A stretch of DNA of 64,000 nucleotides from Bicyclus anynana (lineage: Eukaryota; Arthropoda; Insecta; Lepidoptera; Nymphalidae). The DNA lies in contig NC_069083.1 of the NCBI RefSeq assembly GCF_947172395.1, positions 12,804,501 through 12,868,500 of the forward strand, in the 5' to 3' direction. Shown in pieces: positions 11,944-22,787 of the stretch. Numbering within the stretch: the first letter of the stretch is position 1; every line of letters starts with the position of its first letter. The translations under genes and the position numbers were made by a program. Under the pieces are notes generated by a model. It was given only the letters and a program-made list of their open reading frames with translations. It was not told the origin of the DNA and did not search any database.

Positions 11944-12215
11944 TATTAATTGATTATGAACACGGCTAAAACTCACGTGATATTAATTCGGAGTATGCCC
12001 GACTAGTTTCGAACCCATACGGGGTTCACCAAACAACCCCTCTCCGCGCGCGCAATTCGAGCAGCAGCGCGTCGCGCCGCCGCTTCGCAGTTTGGATCGT
12101 GCCGCGATGCAAGAACCAGATCATGACTATGGGCCCCGTATGGGTTCGAAACTAGTCGGGCATACTCCGACCTAATATCACGTGAGTTTTAGCCGTGTTT
12201 CATAATCAATTAATA
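11944..12215. mobile_element. Foldback MITE with about 80-bp terminal inverted repeats and a GC-rich core
   Basis: The left arm starts TATTAATTGATTATGAA and carries CACGGCTAAAACTCACGTGA and GCCCGACTAGTTTCGAACCC. The right arm carries the reverse complements in mirrored order and ends TTCATAATCAATTAATA. The unpaired core (about 12030-12120) is strikingly GC-rich, with CCGCGCGCGC and GCGCGTCGCGCCGCCGC. There is no transposase, so it is a non-autonomous element. A lone copy of the outer arm lies at 14929-14977. Confidence 0.85.
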
Positions 12216-12565
12216 AGTCATAATTAAATTACATATTTAGTTATGACAAATTTAGTCATAATTAAATATGACCAACCATATGACCAATTAAATATGATAA
12301 TTACCATCATATAAACAGGTCTCCATCTAAAGGTAGATATTTTTGGAAATTACCACATTGCATTGTCGAGTTTTGAGGAACGTAAAAAATGTGAGAAACA
12401 TCTACAGTTTCGTTTGAATGTAAAATAAACTACTATATAGTCGGAATTAATACTAAGTAATTACTGCTTCACAGGTTTTAATTTTGTGACTAAATTAGCA
12501 GTAGTATACCTACTTTTTTAATTACGTAAGTCATCTATAGAAAACCAAAGTTTAACTTTGGATAG
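12216..12565. other. AT-rich, nothing recognised
   Basis: No supported feature. Confidence 0.4.
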
Positions 12566-12885
12566 AGTGGCTGCGATCGACACAAGTACCTCATTTTAGG
12601 AAGACGGTTCTGGGTTTGATCGATCGATCGGGTCGATTGAGGTTCTTAATTGGTTCAGGTCTGGCTGGTGGGAGACTTCGCCCGTAGCTAGTTAGTTATC
12701 GGCAAAGACGTACCGCCAAGCGATTTAGCGTTTCGGTACGATGTTGTGTAGAAACCGAAAGGAGTGTCGACTTTCATCCTGCTCCTAACAAGTTACCCCA
12801 ATTACATCTTGGATTGTATCATCACTTACCATAAATGTGAGTTTGTAGTCAAGGGCTAATTTGTAAATAATAAAAAAAAAATAAA
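12566..12885 (+). repeat. SINE family A, plus orientation, diverged head
   Basis: The head is altered (a GATCGATCGATCGGG expansion at the box B position). The body GTCTGGCTGGTGGGAGACTT, ACGTACCGCCAAGCGATTTA and the tail AGTCAAGGGCTAATTTGTAA followed by A-rich sequence match family A. Confidence 0.75.
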
Positions 12886-13007
12886 GATGGAAGGAAATAC
12901 CACCACTGTCCAAGCTGTATAGTTGTGGTCTAAGAATCTTTATTTTTCATCATAACCATACTTACCTATGGCAGTAGGCGCTTTCAAACTGCTCTCGGTC
13001 TACTAAT

Positions 13008-13398
13008 ATTTAAAATAATAATAATAATATGCTCCCGACCGACTTTTCGGTCACGGCGGCTGATCTCATGGTGAGATTAACCATGTACGCAGGAGATATT
13101 ATAGTGCACAAGTGTATGCGCAAGCACAGGTGCACTCTCTCTTCCCTCACTCTCGAAACCCGATGGAACGGCAGACCGACACGACCGGTGAAAGATTAGG
13201 CGCAGGACCGACGGCTTTACGTGCTCTCCGAGGCACGGGGGTGTACTAACACCGCCAACTTCCTAACTCCAGGCTGCTATTAAGATTTTCCTTGTAAGAA
13301 AAATCCCAATTTGTTTTTGTTGGCCTGACCCGGGATTCGAACCCTGGACCTCATTGACCGTAGCTGAACCAGCTTACCACGGGACCAATAAGGCAGTT
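13008..13398 (-). repeat. SINE family D (tRNA-derived)
   Basis: The head at the right end contains GGGATTCGAACCCTGGACC (box B complement) and AGCTGAACCAGCTTACCACG (box A region). The body has CCGACCGACTTTTCGGTCAC and ends in an (AAT)n tail at the left. A diverged second copy is at 40690-40886. Confidence 0.75.
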
Positions 13399-14007
13399 AA
13401 AGTTATTTAAAATATCGTCAGTATAGAACACAAATAGGTAGTCCTCAATAACTTATATGCAGAACAGAAGAAGATCCCGTGTAAAGAAACCATTTAACCG
13501 CCATACAAAATCATATTCATCACGGCAATGACATGACAGATTGCCCGCAAGTTCCAGTAACTGTACATTATGATCCATTCAATAAGATACCCATGACGCA
13601 AGAGAAAATACTCTTTATATCGTTTGGTTGGGACATTGACATTAACATTGAATAGAAAATATGCAATTTAATTACAACTTCGCGATTCCTCAGTGAAAAA
13701 TAACGCTCACATTTTGTTTAGTTTCAAAAAAGCTTTTGAAAGAGTTTCTGCTGATGCAAAAGCCACTTATCCGTTTAGAAAGGCTTCAGTGGAAAATATA
13801 GAAATTCATTTCTATGAAATGGATGTGAAAAATTGGATAGAAAATGAAAAGTCATTTATTGAGTGTAGTAGTGTAAAATATATGACCTGTTTTTGTTTTG
13901 GAAAATGCCTGTATTGAGGTAGTACATGATGATATAATATGATGATGATAATGTAGAGGGATTACTAAGTATTATATATATCTATTTATACATTTATAAT
14001 CAACATA
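13399..14007. other. Nothing supported
   Basis: A 74-codon plus-strand frame at 13693-13917 (begins MKNNAHILFSFKK) sits alone here. It has no recognisable domain or splice context, so I do not call it. Confidence 0.35.
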
Positions 14008-14160
14008 TCAGTCCGGGCTAATCTCTGTAACGGCTAAACCGATTTTAACGGGACTTTCACAGGAAGATAGAGGAGGTTATGGAGGAACATATAGGCTATT
14101 TTTTCGTGGGATTTGTAAGAAACAGAATTTAAGGCGTACGAAGTTCAGGGCGTTCGCTAG
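14008..14160 (+). mobile_element. Helitron-like element, diverged
   Basis: GGCTAATCTCTGTAACGGCT, CCGATTTTAACGGGACTTTC and the end GGGCGTTCGCTAG followed by T match the Helitron group with a CTAG terminus. The hairpin is degraded. Confidence 0.6.
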
Positions 14161-14928
14161 TCATGTCGGATATAGAATGTGATTAATAATATGTATTAAG
14201 TTGTGTGAATAAATAAAATCTATAACAAGGACTGAACGGATGCTATATTACTTATATCAATTTAGAATCGTTCACGGTAAACCAGGGACATTTAAATTAC
14301 TGTCATTAATATAGCGTGTCTAACGTGTAAATACCTATTACAAATTAATAATCGTATATCGATTATTGGCATTGGTTTGTTATTGTTTGCTTTAAGATCT
14401 TTGACTTATGGAGAATCACCTATTGATTTAGTTCTATAAATTAGCATAGGTATACAAGGGATGATGGGGCATGTAAGACGGCCCCCATAAGTTGGTTAAA
14501 AACTATCGCCATAATCTATCGCTCTATTTAAAAGAGTCAAGTGGCCATTTTAGGCACATTCTTAGCGTTTACTTAGCCACTACTTTCTAACTACATTGGT
14601 TTATCTTTGATGAAACCAATATACGAGTTATTGTATTATATATACATATAAATGAGAATGAATGATGAATGATATATGTGATATCAAATATTTTTGTATT
14701 AAAACAATAATATTTAGGTTTAATGTAAAAATTGTTATTAATAAAAATGCCAGAGTATGTAATTACTGTTTTAAGAATTTTTGTCTCTGTTCTGAAAAGC
14801 TTGAAAAGCGTGAAATAGGATCCAAAACAGCAGCTTTTAAAGAAAATCTAACTAGGTACTTAAAATGGAATTTCATTGCATATTTTTTATATACCTACTT
14901 GACATTCGATAACTTGCATGTTTCAGAA
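14161..14928. other. Nothing supported
   Basis: A 90-codon AT-rich frame lies at 14662-14934 but has no domain, and its end runs into a MITE arm. No gene is called. Confidence 0.35.
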
Positions 14929-14977
14929 TATTAATTGATTATGAAACACGGCTAAAACTCACGTGATATTACGTGAT
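14929..14977 (+). repeat. Solitary arm of the MITE at 11944-12215
   Basis: ATTAATTGATTATGAAACAC then GGCTAAAACTCACGTGATAT matches the outer arm of the foldback element. ACGTGATATT is then duplicated in tandem. No second arm is nearby. Confidence 0.7.
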
Positions 14978-16339
14978 ATTATTTCAGAATATATCGATAT
15001 ACTTAAATTATGTAAAATATTAATTTGGTTATATTGACAAAGATAGAAAAAAATAATTATGGAGAACATCTATAATTGTTACACAAAGTCACGGGTAACC
15101 TCTAGTGTTACGTAAAATATTCCACGAAGCATCTTCGTGCCACTTACAAACAGCAAAAGCGAAAAAAAATTAGTTCACTTCGCATCGCAAAAAGGAGTGA
15201 AAAAAGCTCAAGAATTTCTTTCGCCAAGGTCGGCGATAAAACGTACTGATGCTACGTTACATATACTCTTTCTATATTGGATGAGACTTTTGAATGGGAC
15301 CAGTTGATTAAACATTAAATTAACCCTTTTTCAAATACCTGCCTCGGAGATAAGATTGCGCGGTAAGTGATATATTTTTACACACTCACTGTAAGGAATG
15401 CGCTTGGCATTAGAAATGGAAGACAAATAATGCAAAAGTCGAAGGACATACAGCTTGCCGTATCGTCCTTTTTTTTAAACGAACGTTTGTTCTTGTCTAT
15501 ACTAAACATTCTGTTCTGATGGACATTTTAAGTGTAGAATGGTATTTTTCTCAGACCTTTGGACCTATATCGCCAATCGTATTCACCAACATATTGTGTG
15601 TCGTTTTTTGGGGGACGAGGTAAACCCACACATCGAAAATATTTAACACCAATATCTAATATCCTGTGTCCTTACAACTACACACAACTATACATTTAAA
15701 TCAAACTACTATACAATTTTGTAATACACACACGAGTAATTTTAACACCATGAAACATTGACTCTATAGACGCAGTTTGAAGACACGTAAGATCGTGATC
15801 ATATACTTTTGACAGAGGGGTAACGTCCAGCGAGGCAGGTCCCATGGTAATTGGTCTGAGGTATTTTGTAATCTTGTTTATTTATATACTAGCGAACCGA
15901 CCTGGCTTCGCACAGATGCTATGTAGATACAAATTTTTGCTACTTACTTTTACTACTACTTTTACCATTAAATATTAACACTAATTATAGAGTCTTCTAG
16001 ATTTTATTTCTCGGGAACCGTTGCTTCTTGGATTCCTCGGTTTTCCGGAGATTCGTTTTTTTTTACCAGTTACCAGAAAGCGGACATTTATATGTAAAAC
16101 TTTTATTTATTCTTTTTCTTGAAAATTATAGGTACTCGTACTAAGGTACCATATTATAGTTTGCTAAATACTTTCAAAGCACACTTAAAGCGAGGAACGG
16201 AGCATCGTCAGAAGATGAATATCGCAAACTCAATTACAAAGTTTGATTAAGTGCAGAACACTCTGGTTTTCTTAGCAATTAAACGCTTGGCACTGAAATA
16301 TATTCGTTCTATAAAAGCTTCTCACACAGTAATCTGTAG
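14978..16339. other. Nothing recognised except a short Helitron-like end near 15890
   Basis: A stub ACTAGCGAACCGACCTGGCT at about 15889 resembles a reverse Helitron terminus. The rest has no feature that I can name. Confidence 0.35.
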
Positions 16340-16462
16340 TATTTTTTTTAACCAATGACAAGTTAGCCCTTGAATGCGATCTCACCTGATGTTATGTGAA
16401 TCGAACCCCGACTTCTCTGTTGAGAACTTCTGCTTTACCAACTGCGCCAGAGAGGTCGTCGA
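16340..16462 (-). repeat. Short, internally deleted SINE of the family A type
   Basis: The 3' tail (CAAGTTAGCCCTTGAATGCG) is joined directly to a tRNA-like head (ATCGAACCCCGACTTCTCTG, then CCAACTGCGCCAGAGAGGTC). The roughly 200-bp middle of family A is missing. Confidence 0.65.
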
Positions 16463-16740
16463 AAATATTGTATATCTATGTGTCATCTACATTTAATATT
16501 CAAGTACTTCCTTTATGCCAACTACTTACTTTATATGTATAATATGATGCATTAAGGACCTACTTATTAACTGTTTACCTTGTATATTGACCTAGATTAT
16601 TATAATAAGATGTGTGACTGATTTTATATCACCAAAATAAACTTGACCTTATTATTTTTAATGTCATATTTTATACTTCCCTACGGAACAGCTAAACTGC
16701 TAAGATATATTAGTTTGTTAATAAGTATTTTTAATGAGCT
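16463..16740. other. Nothing recognised
   Basis: AT-rich, no supported feature. Confidence 0.35.
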
Positions 16741-16985
16741 TTTCGTCGTCGTTGTTATCAACCCATATTCGGCTCACTGCTGGGCTTGAGCCTCCTCTCA
16801 GAATGAGAGAGGTTAGGCCAATAGTCCTCCACGCTGGCCCATTGCCAGATTTCACACACACAAAGAATTAAGAAGAAGAATTCTCTGGTATGCAGGTTAC
16901 CTCACGATGTTTTCTTTCACCGTTTGAGACACGTGATATTAAATTTCTTAAAATGCACACAACTGTAAAGTTGGAGGTGAACCAT
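16741..16985 (-). repeat. SINE family B, head missing
   Basis: From ATCAACCCATATTCGGCTCA through TTCTCTGGTATGCAGGTTAC to CACAACTGTAAAGTTGGAGG it follows family B on the minus strand. The tRNA-like head is absent at the right end. Confidence 0.8.
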
Positions 16986-17048
16986 ACCAACGAAAGCGCC
17001 AGTCCCAGTCATTGTTATTAACATCTCTGATAATGATTGTTCACCCAA

Positions 17049-17145
17049 AGCCTGCCAGTTCGTTTTAAAGAAGCGTAGTGGGTATAAACTCCATATCCTC
17101 TCTCCATATTGGAGGAAGGCCTATCTCTGTGGTGGGTAATGATGA
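17049..17145 (+). repeat. Probable LINE tail fragment
   Basis: ATTGGAGGAAGGCCTATCTC followed by GTGGTGGGTAATGATGATA resembles the 'AGGCCTATG...GATGATGATGA' ends of RTE-type LINEs. The match is short. Confidence 0.4.
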
Positions 17146-17479
17146 TATAACTAATAGTATACATACTAACATTGACATACAATATAAATATTTAAAGCTA
17201 AGTGACTGTTTTGACGATACCTTCATCTATGCTAGTATATACCTTATCCGGTCTGCTTGGAAACAGGATATCCTTACGACATGTTTGTATGCATTAAATT
17301 TTGAATTGGATATCATTAATCGAATTAATAAGTACGTAAAGTACTGAATTCAAATTAAGAAACTTACCAATCCTTTAACAAACCCTGCCATTAATAAATC
17401 TATTGTACCTACCTAATATGCATCAATAATGCATCAACTAATATAGTATTTAATCTACCTACACTTAAAGAGGAAAATT

Positions 17480-17645
17480 TTTTTGTTTCTTTGTAGCGAA
17501 TAGACTCCGAAACTACTGGACTGATTTGCAAAATTCCTTCATCAAAGCAAAGCTACATTATCAGAGAGTAACATAGATTGTATTTTATCAACGTACACCC
17601 ACGCGGGAATGGGAATTATGCGGGTGAAACCGCGGGAGTCCGCTA
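17480..17645 (+). mobile_element. Helitron-like element with CTAG end
   Basis: Blocks include GAAACTACTGGACTGATTTG, ACATTATCAGAGAGTAACAT, GGGAATGGGAATTATGCGGG and a final GGGAGTCCGCTAG. Same order as the remnant at 5261-5510. Confidence 0.65.
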
Positions 17646-18965
17646 GTTACGTACGTATATAATTTGAAATGAGTGATTTTGTAATTGAAAACTGTTTTAA
17701 AATCTTGATTCCGTCTATCACACATTTAAAAAATATAGCACCTACTTCTTGATATGATCCGACGCAGAAAATCAGTATAGTACATATTTTATTTATGTTT
17801 TATTATTGTAGCTCCATAACAAGTGTATGAGGATTTCAATTTAGGTATGAAGGCTGGCTTAATCGGGAGTTTTCTTTGTTTTTTTCTGTGTGATGAATAT
17901 ATTAGCGACTTTCGATTTCAGGTATCCTGAACAGATGGTGTACAATACCTGGAAATTGTAGAATATCTAAATATACTCTAATTTTAACTTGCAGCTTATC
18001 CAACATATTATAGTTTAAACTTTAATTAAACTCAATTAAAAGTATAATCTAATATTATGTTAATGTACTTAGAAGAAACAGCTTATAAAGATTCAAAATT
18101 TTCGTATTTGTTCAAAAAGAAGCGGGATTTATATATTATTTGTTTCTAAGTAGTGTAACATATTCTAAATCTTAGTATAAATCTTTAAGATTAATTGTTT
18201 ATGCGACTCTTTATGTATGTAAAGTCAGTAATGGAATGAGTCACCGGAAGAACTTAATTTAACCGGTCTGTAAATATAATAATTTGCTTGCTTTTATAAC
18301 GGATTCAAGTTGGTATACATACCTATATAATAATATACAAGTAACTACTCGTACTTGTGTACCTAGATACCATCATAAGTTTCATCTTGGAATGAAATAT
18401 TTTATATCTTTATCCCGTGCAGTTACTTAGTGATTTTTATGTGATTGTCGTTCATTTCTTTGTAAAATTATTGATTTTTTAATTTGCTATATTTTAACCC
18501 ATACTCTACCAGTAGTTAAGAGACGATTAGCTTTTACGATTCGCTATATCACACAATAAATTACATGTTCCCAAGTTTAATGTTATTATTGTTAACTATA
18601 GTACTTGCTACTGCAACTTAAAGTATATAACGAAACTGATTTGTCTTTATATACAAGTACTTGCACCAGGTAAAGAAAATATTTATTTTTTTAATTTTAT
18701 TCTAATATATTCAACTTGTATGATCGCTCACCCAAGATAATATAACAGTAAGATGAATAATTATCATGGCAAAGAGTGTATATTAATTACACGTATACAC
18801 ACACAAACCAGTTTGATAACACAACACATCCATATCGAGTTAGACCGCATGCCCGGTGCGATAGTTCGTTGATGTCTTTTCAAAGGAAAAACTCGTAAAA
18901 CGCGCGTGTTTCTAATTTACTGTATTTACATTTTTTATAACGGTACTTATTTAGAGTAATATTAT
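17646..18965. other. AT-rich, nothing recognised
   Basis: More than 1.3 kb with no exon, RNA gene or repeat that I can name. Confidence 0.4.
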
Positions 18966-19385
18966 TTTAGGGTTCCGTACTCAAAGAGGAATATTAATAA
19001 GCTAAGGGATTATTATTTAAGAAATAAAATATCACGTGTCTCAAACGGTGAAGGAAAAACATCCTGAGGAAATACGAATTGGAGCGTGGTGCACTAAGGC
19101 CTTACTCCTCTCATTCTGAGAGGAGACTGATGCTCAACAGTGAGCCGAATTAGGATAATGATGTTGACCCAAAGTGGAAAACGGGACCTTATTATAAGAC
19201 TCCGCTGCTATCCGTCTGTCCATACGTCGGTCTGTATCTCATGAACCGTGATAGTTAGACAGTTAAAATTTTCATAGATTATGTATTTCTGTTGCCACTA
19301 TCAAAAATTACTAAAAGACAGATTAAAATAAGTATTTATGGGGGCTCTCACACTGAAGTTTAACCATTCTTTTCTCTTTTAATTT
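18966..19385 (+). repeat. Interspersed repeat K interrupted by a SINE B insertion
   Basis: The left part AGGGTTCCGTACTCAAAGAG and the right part (AACGGGACCTTATTATAAGA, ATCTCATGAACCGTGATAGT, TATGTATTTCTGTTGCCACT) are one repeat in the usual order. They are separated by a SINE B body at 19018-19163. Confidence 0.7.
19018..19163 (+). repeat. SINE family B inserted in repeat K
   Basis: AAATATCACGTGTCTCAAAC through GAGAGGAGACTGATGCTCAA to GTGAGCCGAATTAGGATAAT matches the 3' half of family B. It interrupts repeat K, so it is the younger insertion. Confidence 0.75.
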
Positions 19386-19831
19386 TTTCTGGTTCAATTT
19401 ATAATGTAGGAACGCAAAACGTGTAGTGCCTCGCACGATTTTTCACTGTCAGTGCCTTTGATCCTATATAAAATACACATTATAATGCTAATAAAAATAC
19501 CTACGGCTTTAAAATACACCATAAAGCATAATTAACTGTTTTATACTCACGAGTTCAACTTAACATTAATTAATAACAACGTGATGTTTGAATTAAACGC
19601 TTAGCTGAACCTTTAAGTAAATAATTAATCGTTGTTTCAATTCTACGTCGTTAACTACAATTAATTGTTTATTTTTAACTTACAAAATCTTCTAGTGTTC
19701 TTTAATATTAAATAACTCTTTTAATTTAATGAGTGAATATGAACTTGTGTTAGTGTATCATTTGTGACCTAGTAAACAGAGGACTGTTATGTTTAAGATT
19801 ATAATTAAGTTATATAGCATTCATTACCCAC

Positions 19832-20270
19832 CTATAAAATAGAACAGCACAGCGCTCCAGCAGTTCTTTTTAATACAAAACAAACACTGTTCACTTAGTC
19901 CGTTTATTTGTTCGAAACAACTGTGTGCCAGTTAATCGCGTCGGGGTTACTGTTTGAACAAATGCAAGACAACCGCGCGGTGTAACTGCCTTAAAGGCTG
20001 TGCGTTTGCGCACTGCCTGAGCGTTGAACTGCCGCGGCAACCCGGCCAAAACGAAGTGCACCGACAACCGCAACTTCTCCGCAGCGATAGACGACTCTCA
20101 TACGTAATGGATGCACCGCAGCTAAGAGAAGCGAACGCAAAGCGATAGGGAACCGCATAAATACGGAAACTGTTGTGGTTTACCGCTGAGGCGTGAGATA
20201 GCCTAATTGATCGCGATAATCGTCCGCGATTCGGTGCGTTATCTGTTGGTGGATTGGTTATTTGATAAGT
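19832..20270 (-). promoter_or_regulatory. CpG-rich patch, candidate promoter and leader exon
   Basis: In strongly AT-rich surroundings this stretch is dense in CpG (for example ACCGCGCGGTGTAACTGCC, GAACTGCCGCGGCAACCCGG, TTGATCGCGATAATCGTCCG). It has no recognisable repeat and no credible protein; two short opposing frames cover it but neither has a domain. On the minus strand a donor-like TATAG|GTGGGT lies at its left edge (GT at 19831-19830). It could therefore be the leader exon predicted by the acceptor at 3309. This link is inference. An unrelated promoter or an old GC-rich repeat are alternatives. Confidence 0.3.
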
Positions 20271-22553
20271 TGATATCGGATAAAATGTAATTTTTATTTT
20301 CTTGTATCAAAAATATTATAAAAAATATTTAATCAAAAAAACTCAAAGCCTGTGTAGTTGTAACTAATGATTGTGAAATATACAAATAAAATTACATGTC
20401 TCGCTATTGAAGCTATAGTAACTTTTGTACTGTATTCTGTAAGTAAGTGAGGTCTTTTTTATAAGCGAGGCTAATATGAAGGCACAAAGTACCTTACACT
20501 TTTTTCCGAGTTTTTAGTCAGCAACATTAAAATATTACTGGTAAGTAAGTTAAAATCAAAAAACTACCGGTAGATTAACTATTTATAAATACGAATAAAA
20601 CTGTTATAGGCAAATATTTCATCGACGAGTTATAAAATAGCGGAATCACGCCTCTGTTTAACATTATTGTCAATTTGCCAAATACTTCGTCTTCTGTTCT
20701 TTTCTGTGTAAATTTATAAATTATTTAACCATAACTGGAGAATACTTCTATTAAAACAAAAAAAATATATATATACATTATAAAACCAGTTTATCACTTT
20801 TAGCAGTTTTTTTAAGATTTAGCGAGACTAACGGTCAACAACGCACCGTTGTGTTAATTCATATTTGTATAACATTAAAGTGGAGATAAAATTGTGATTC
20901 ATAAAATATTACAGTTAGAGGTAAGGTAAATAACAATGCTCGGTAATATTGCGGTGCGGAGTGGCGGGCGGAGCTAGCGACATCCTGTGAATATCCTAGA
21001 GTGGTCCGCGCGACCGGCCATCGAACCCTGGCTCGACCACTGCCTGCGTAAGGCTGCCTTTACAACATATCCAAAGTAATGCTACTAGCAATGATTCAGG
21101 CTGTCTATGTCCAGTGTCCTAAAAATTAATGTTACTAACCATTTCACATGGTGTCAATTGACGATGCAGTCTTTATAACGCATTAACTTGAAAGGAATGC
21201 TACAAGTGTAAAAAAAACAGGTGTTATTTTGGAAGTTCATTATGATTACAGATTAATAGATCTTGCTGTTGTCCGCAAACACAATAGAATAAAAACTATG
21301 AAAAAAATCATATGGTTGATTTTTAAACCGATCTTCTGTTTAAAAATCAAATTCTATATCTGTCTCTACCTATAATAATATACCTAGAAATACCTATACA
21401 CCAAATTTTAATGAAAATGCTGCTCAACTAATCACAATAATGTGAATGATTACAAGAATTTTCTCTGGTAATAACTTCTTTCAAGTATTATCCGTCTGTT
21501 GGCTTAAAAAGATTTCCAAGTCCCTTTAGCAAGCCTTTAAAGAAGTCGTAAAACTTTGAACAACACAACAAACATTCGCTTTGAAAGAAACTGGAATTCC
21601 TTATCGGTCCTGTTTTATGCTTCCTGCTCTAGACATGGGCAGGTAACATAGGAACAATATGCAGAGATTCTTGCATAATCTACCCTACCATTCAAGGATC
21701 TAAATTACGCAATTTCCACAAAATCAATATTGATTATAAAAAAAAAACTTTTTGTTAAGGTAATTAAGTTTAATCCAAGTTTATTAATAAACAATTTTCC
21801 TATATTCCTATATACTTTCATATAAAAAAAGACTCAAGGAACTAGATTTGAGCATTCAATTAAATCTAAATAAAATATTATGTACTCGTATCTACATAAA
21901 CAGTTGAGCATATTTTGACTACACACTATACTACTTATTTGTCTATATTATATTCCCCATTATTTAATTGATAAAACAAGTGACTGAAATCTTAACATCT
22001 TATAACCTTCGATTCAATAAAGGGAAACAAAAGCGCACATTAAACCCTTATTAATTGCTGTCGTTTCCCCTTATAGAACGAAACTTTATTAAATACATGT
22101 AAAAACCTATAAACTCCCGAAAGGACCTTGCCTTATGTATACCCTAATAAAATATCTGGTGACTTTGTGATTTACGCATTGACCTCTTATAATAAAAGGA
22201 CGCACAATCATGTAGAAAATTTCACTTAAAAACTGGCCTATTTTGCTTTGACAGTTTTAGAATCATTGGTAAAGAAAATTATAATTAGATGCCTTTAAAT
22301 ATAGTCCAATATTCAATAAAATTCTAAATTCAGAGCAAAATCAACCTTAAGGATTAAGTTCAAAGTTGAATTTGCAAATGCGACTACTTGAATTGAGTGC
22401 CAAGAAGTTGTGTTTGGTACTCATTGATTGGGGACGTTTTTTGGTCTCTGATTGTGCATTCAGTTTTTAATAGGAGATCAATGAATTTACGTCATTAATT
22501 AGATATCATATTGATACATTTAAGTACGATATTTTACAAAAGACTTTTTTGTA
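20271..22553. other. Spacer downstream of gene 2, nothing firm
   Basis: AT-rich DNA apart from a GC-rich pocket at about 20940-21060 (GGTGCGGAGTGGCGGGCGGA; CATCGAACCCTGGCTCGACC). That pocket may be a decayed tRNA-like SINE head. A TTTAAT stretch near 22465 is a possible variant polyadenylation signal (ATTAAA) for the gene ending at 22554. Confidence 0.35.
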
Positions 22554-22787
22554 TTAATCTTCATAGTGTTTCGATATCGCGTCCAAAACAAATTGAAATG
22601 TTGTCGGATTTATCCAACTAAGTCCGGATGGGGTCTCTGATGCATCTACGCTTCTAGCTTTCCTGCCTGACGAACGTTCTAAGAAGTAGTCGTCGTATTC
22701 CAAACTGTAGTCTGGGATGATTGGGTTGAACTTGGCGTAGTAGATGGCTGACAGACAGGCGTAGAGTAACACTGCTGCAGTGAAGAG
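22554..22787 (-). CDS. Gene 2, exon 4 (membrane segment, cleavage site, C-terminus)
   Basis: Follows the acceptor TTGTTTCAG. Encodes residues 184-260: hydrophobic LFTAAVLLYACLSAIYY, the RKAR|SVD site and the conserved-looking tail, then TAA at 22556-22554. Confidence 0.82.
   Translation of the reverse strand, partial: LFTAAVLLYACLSAIYYAKFNPIIPDYSLEYDDYFLERSSGRKARSVDASETPSGLSWINPTTFQFVLDAISKHYED

Noticed and set aside
13693..13917. 74-codon plus-strand frame with a plausible-looking composition
   Set aside because: No signal peptide, domain, splice site pair or codon bias; kept only as an unexplained frame.
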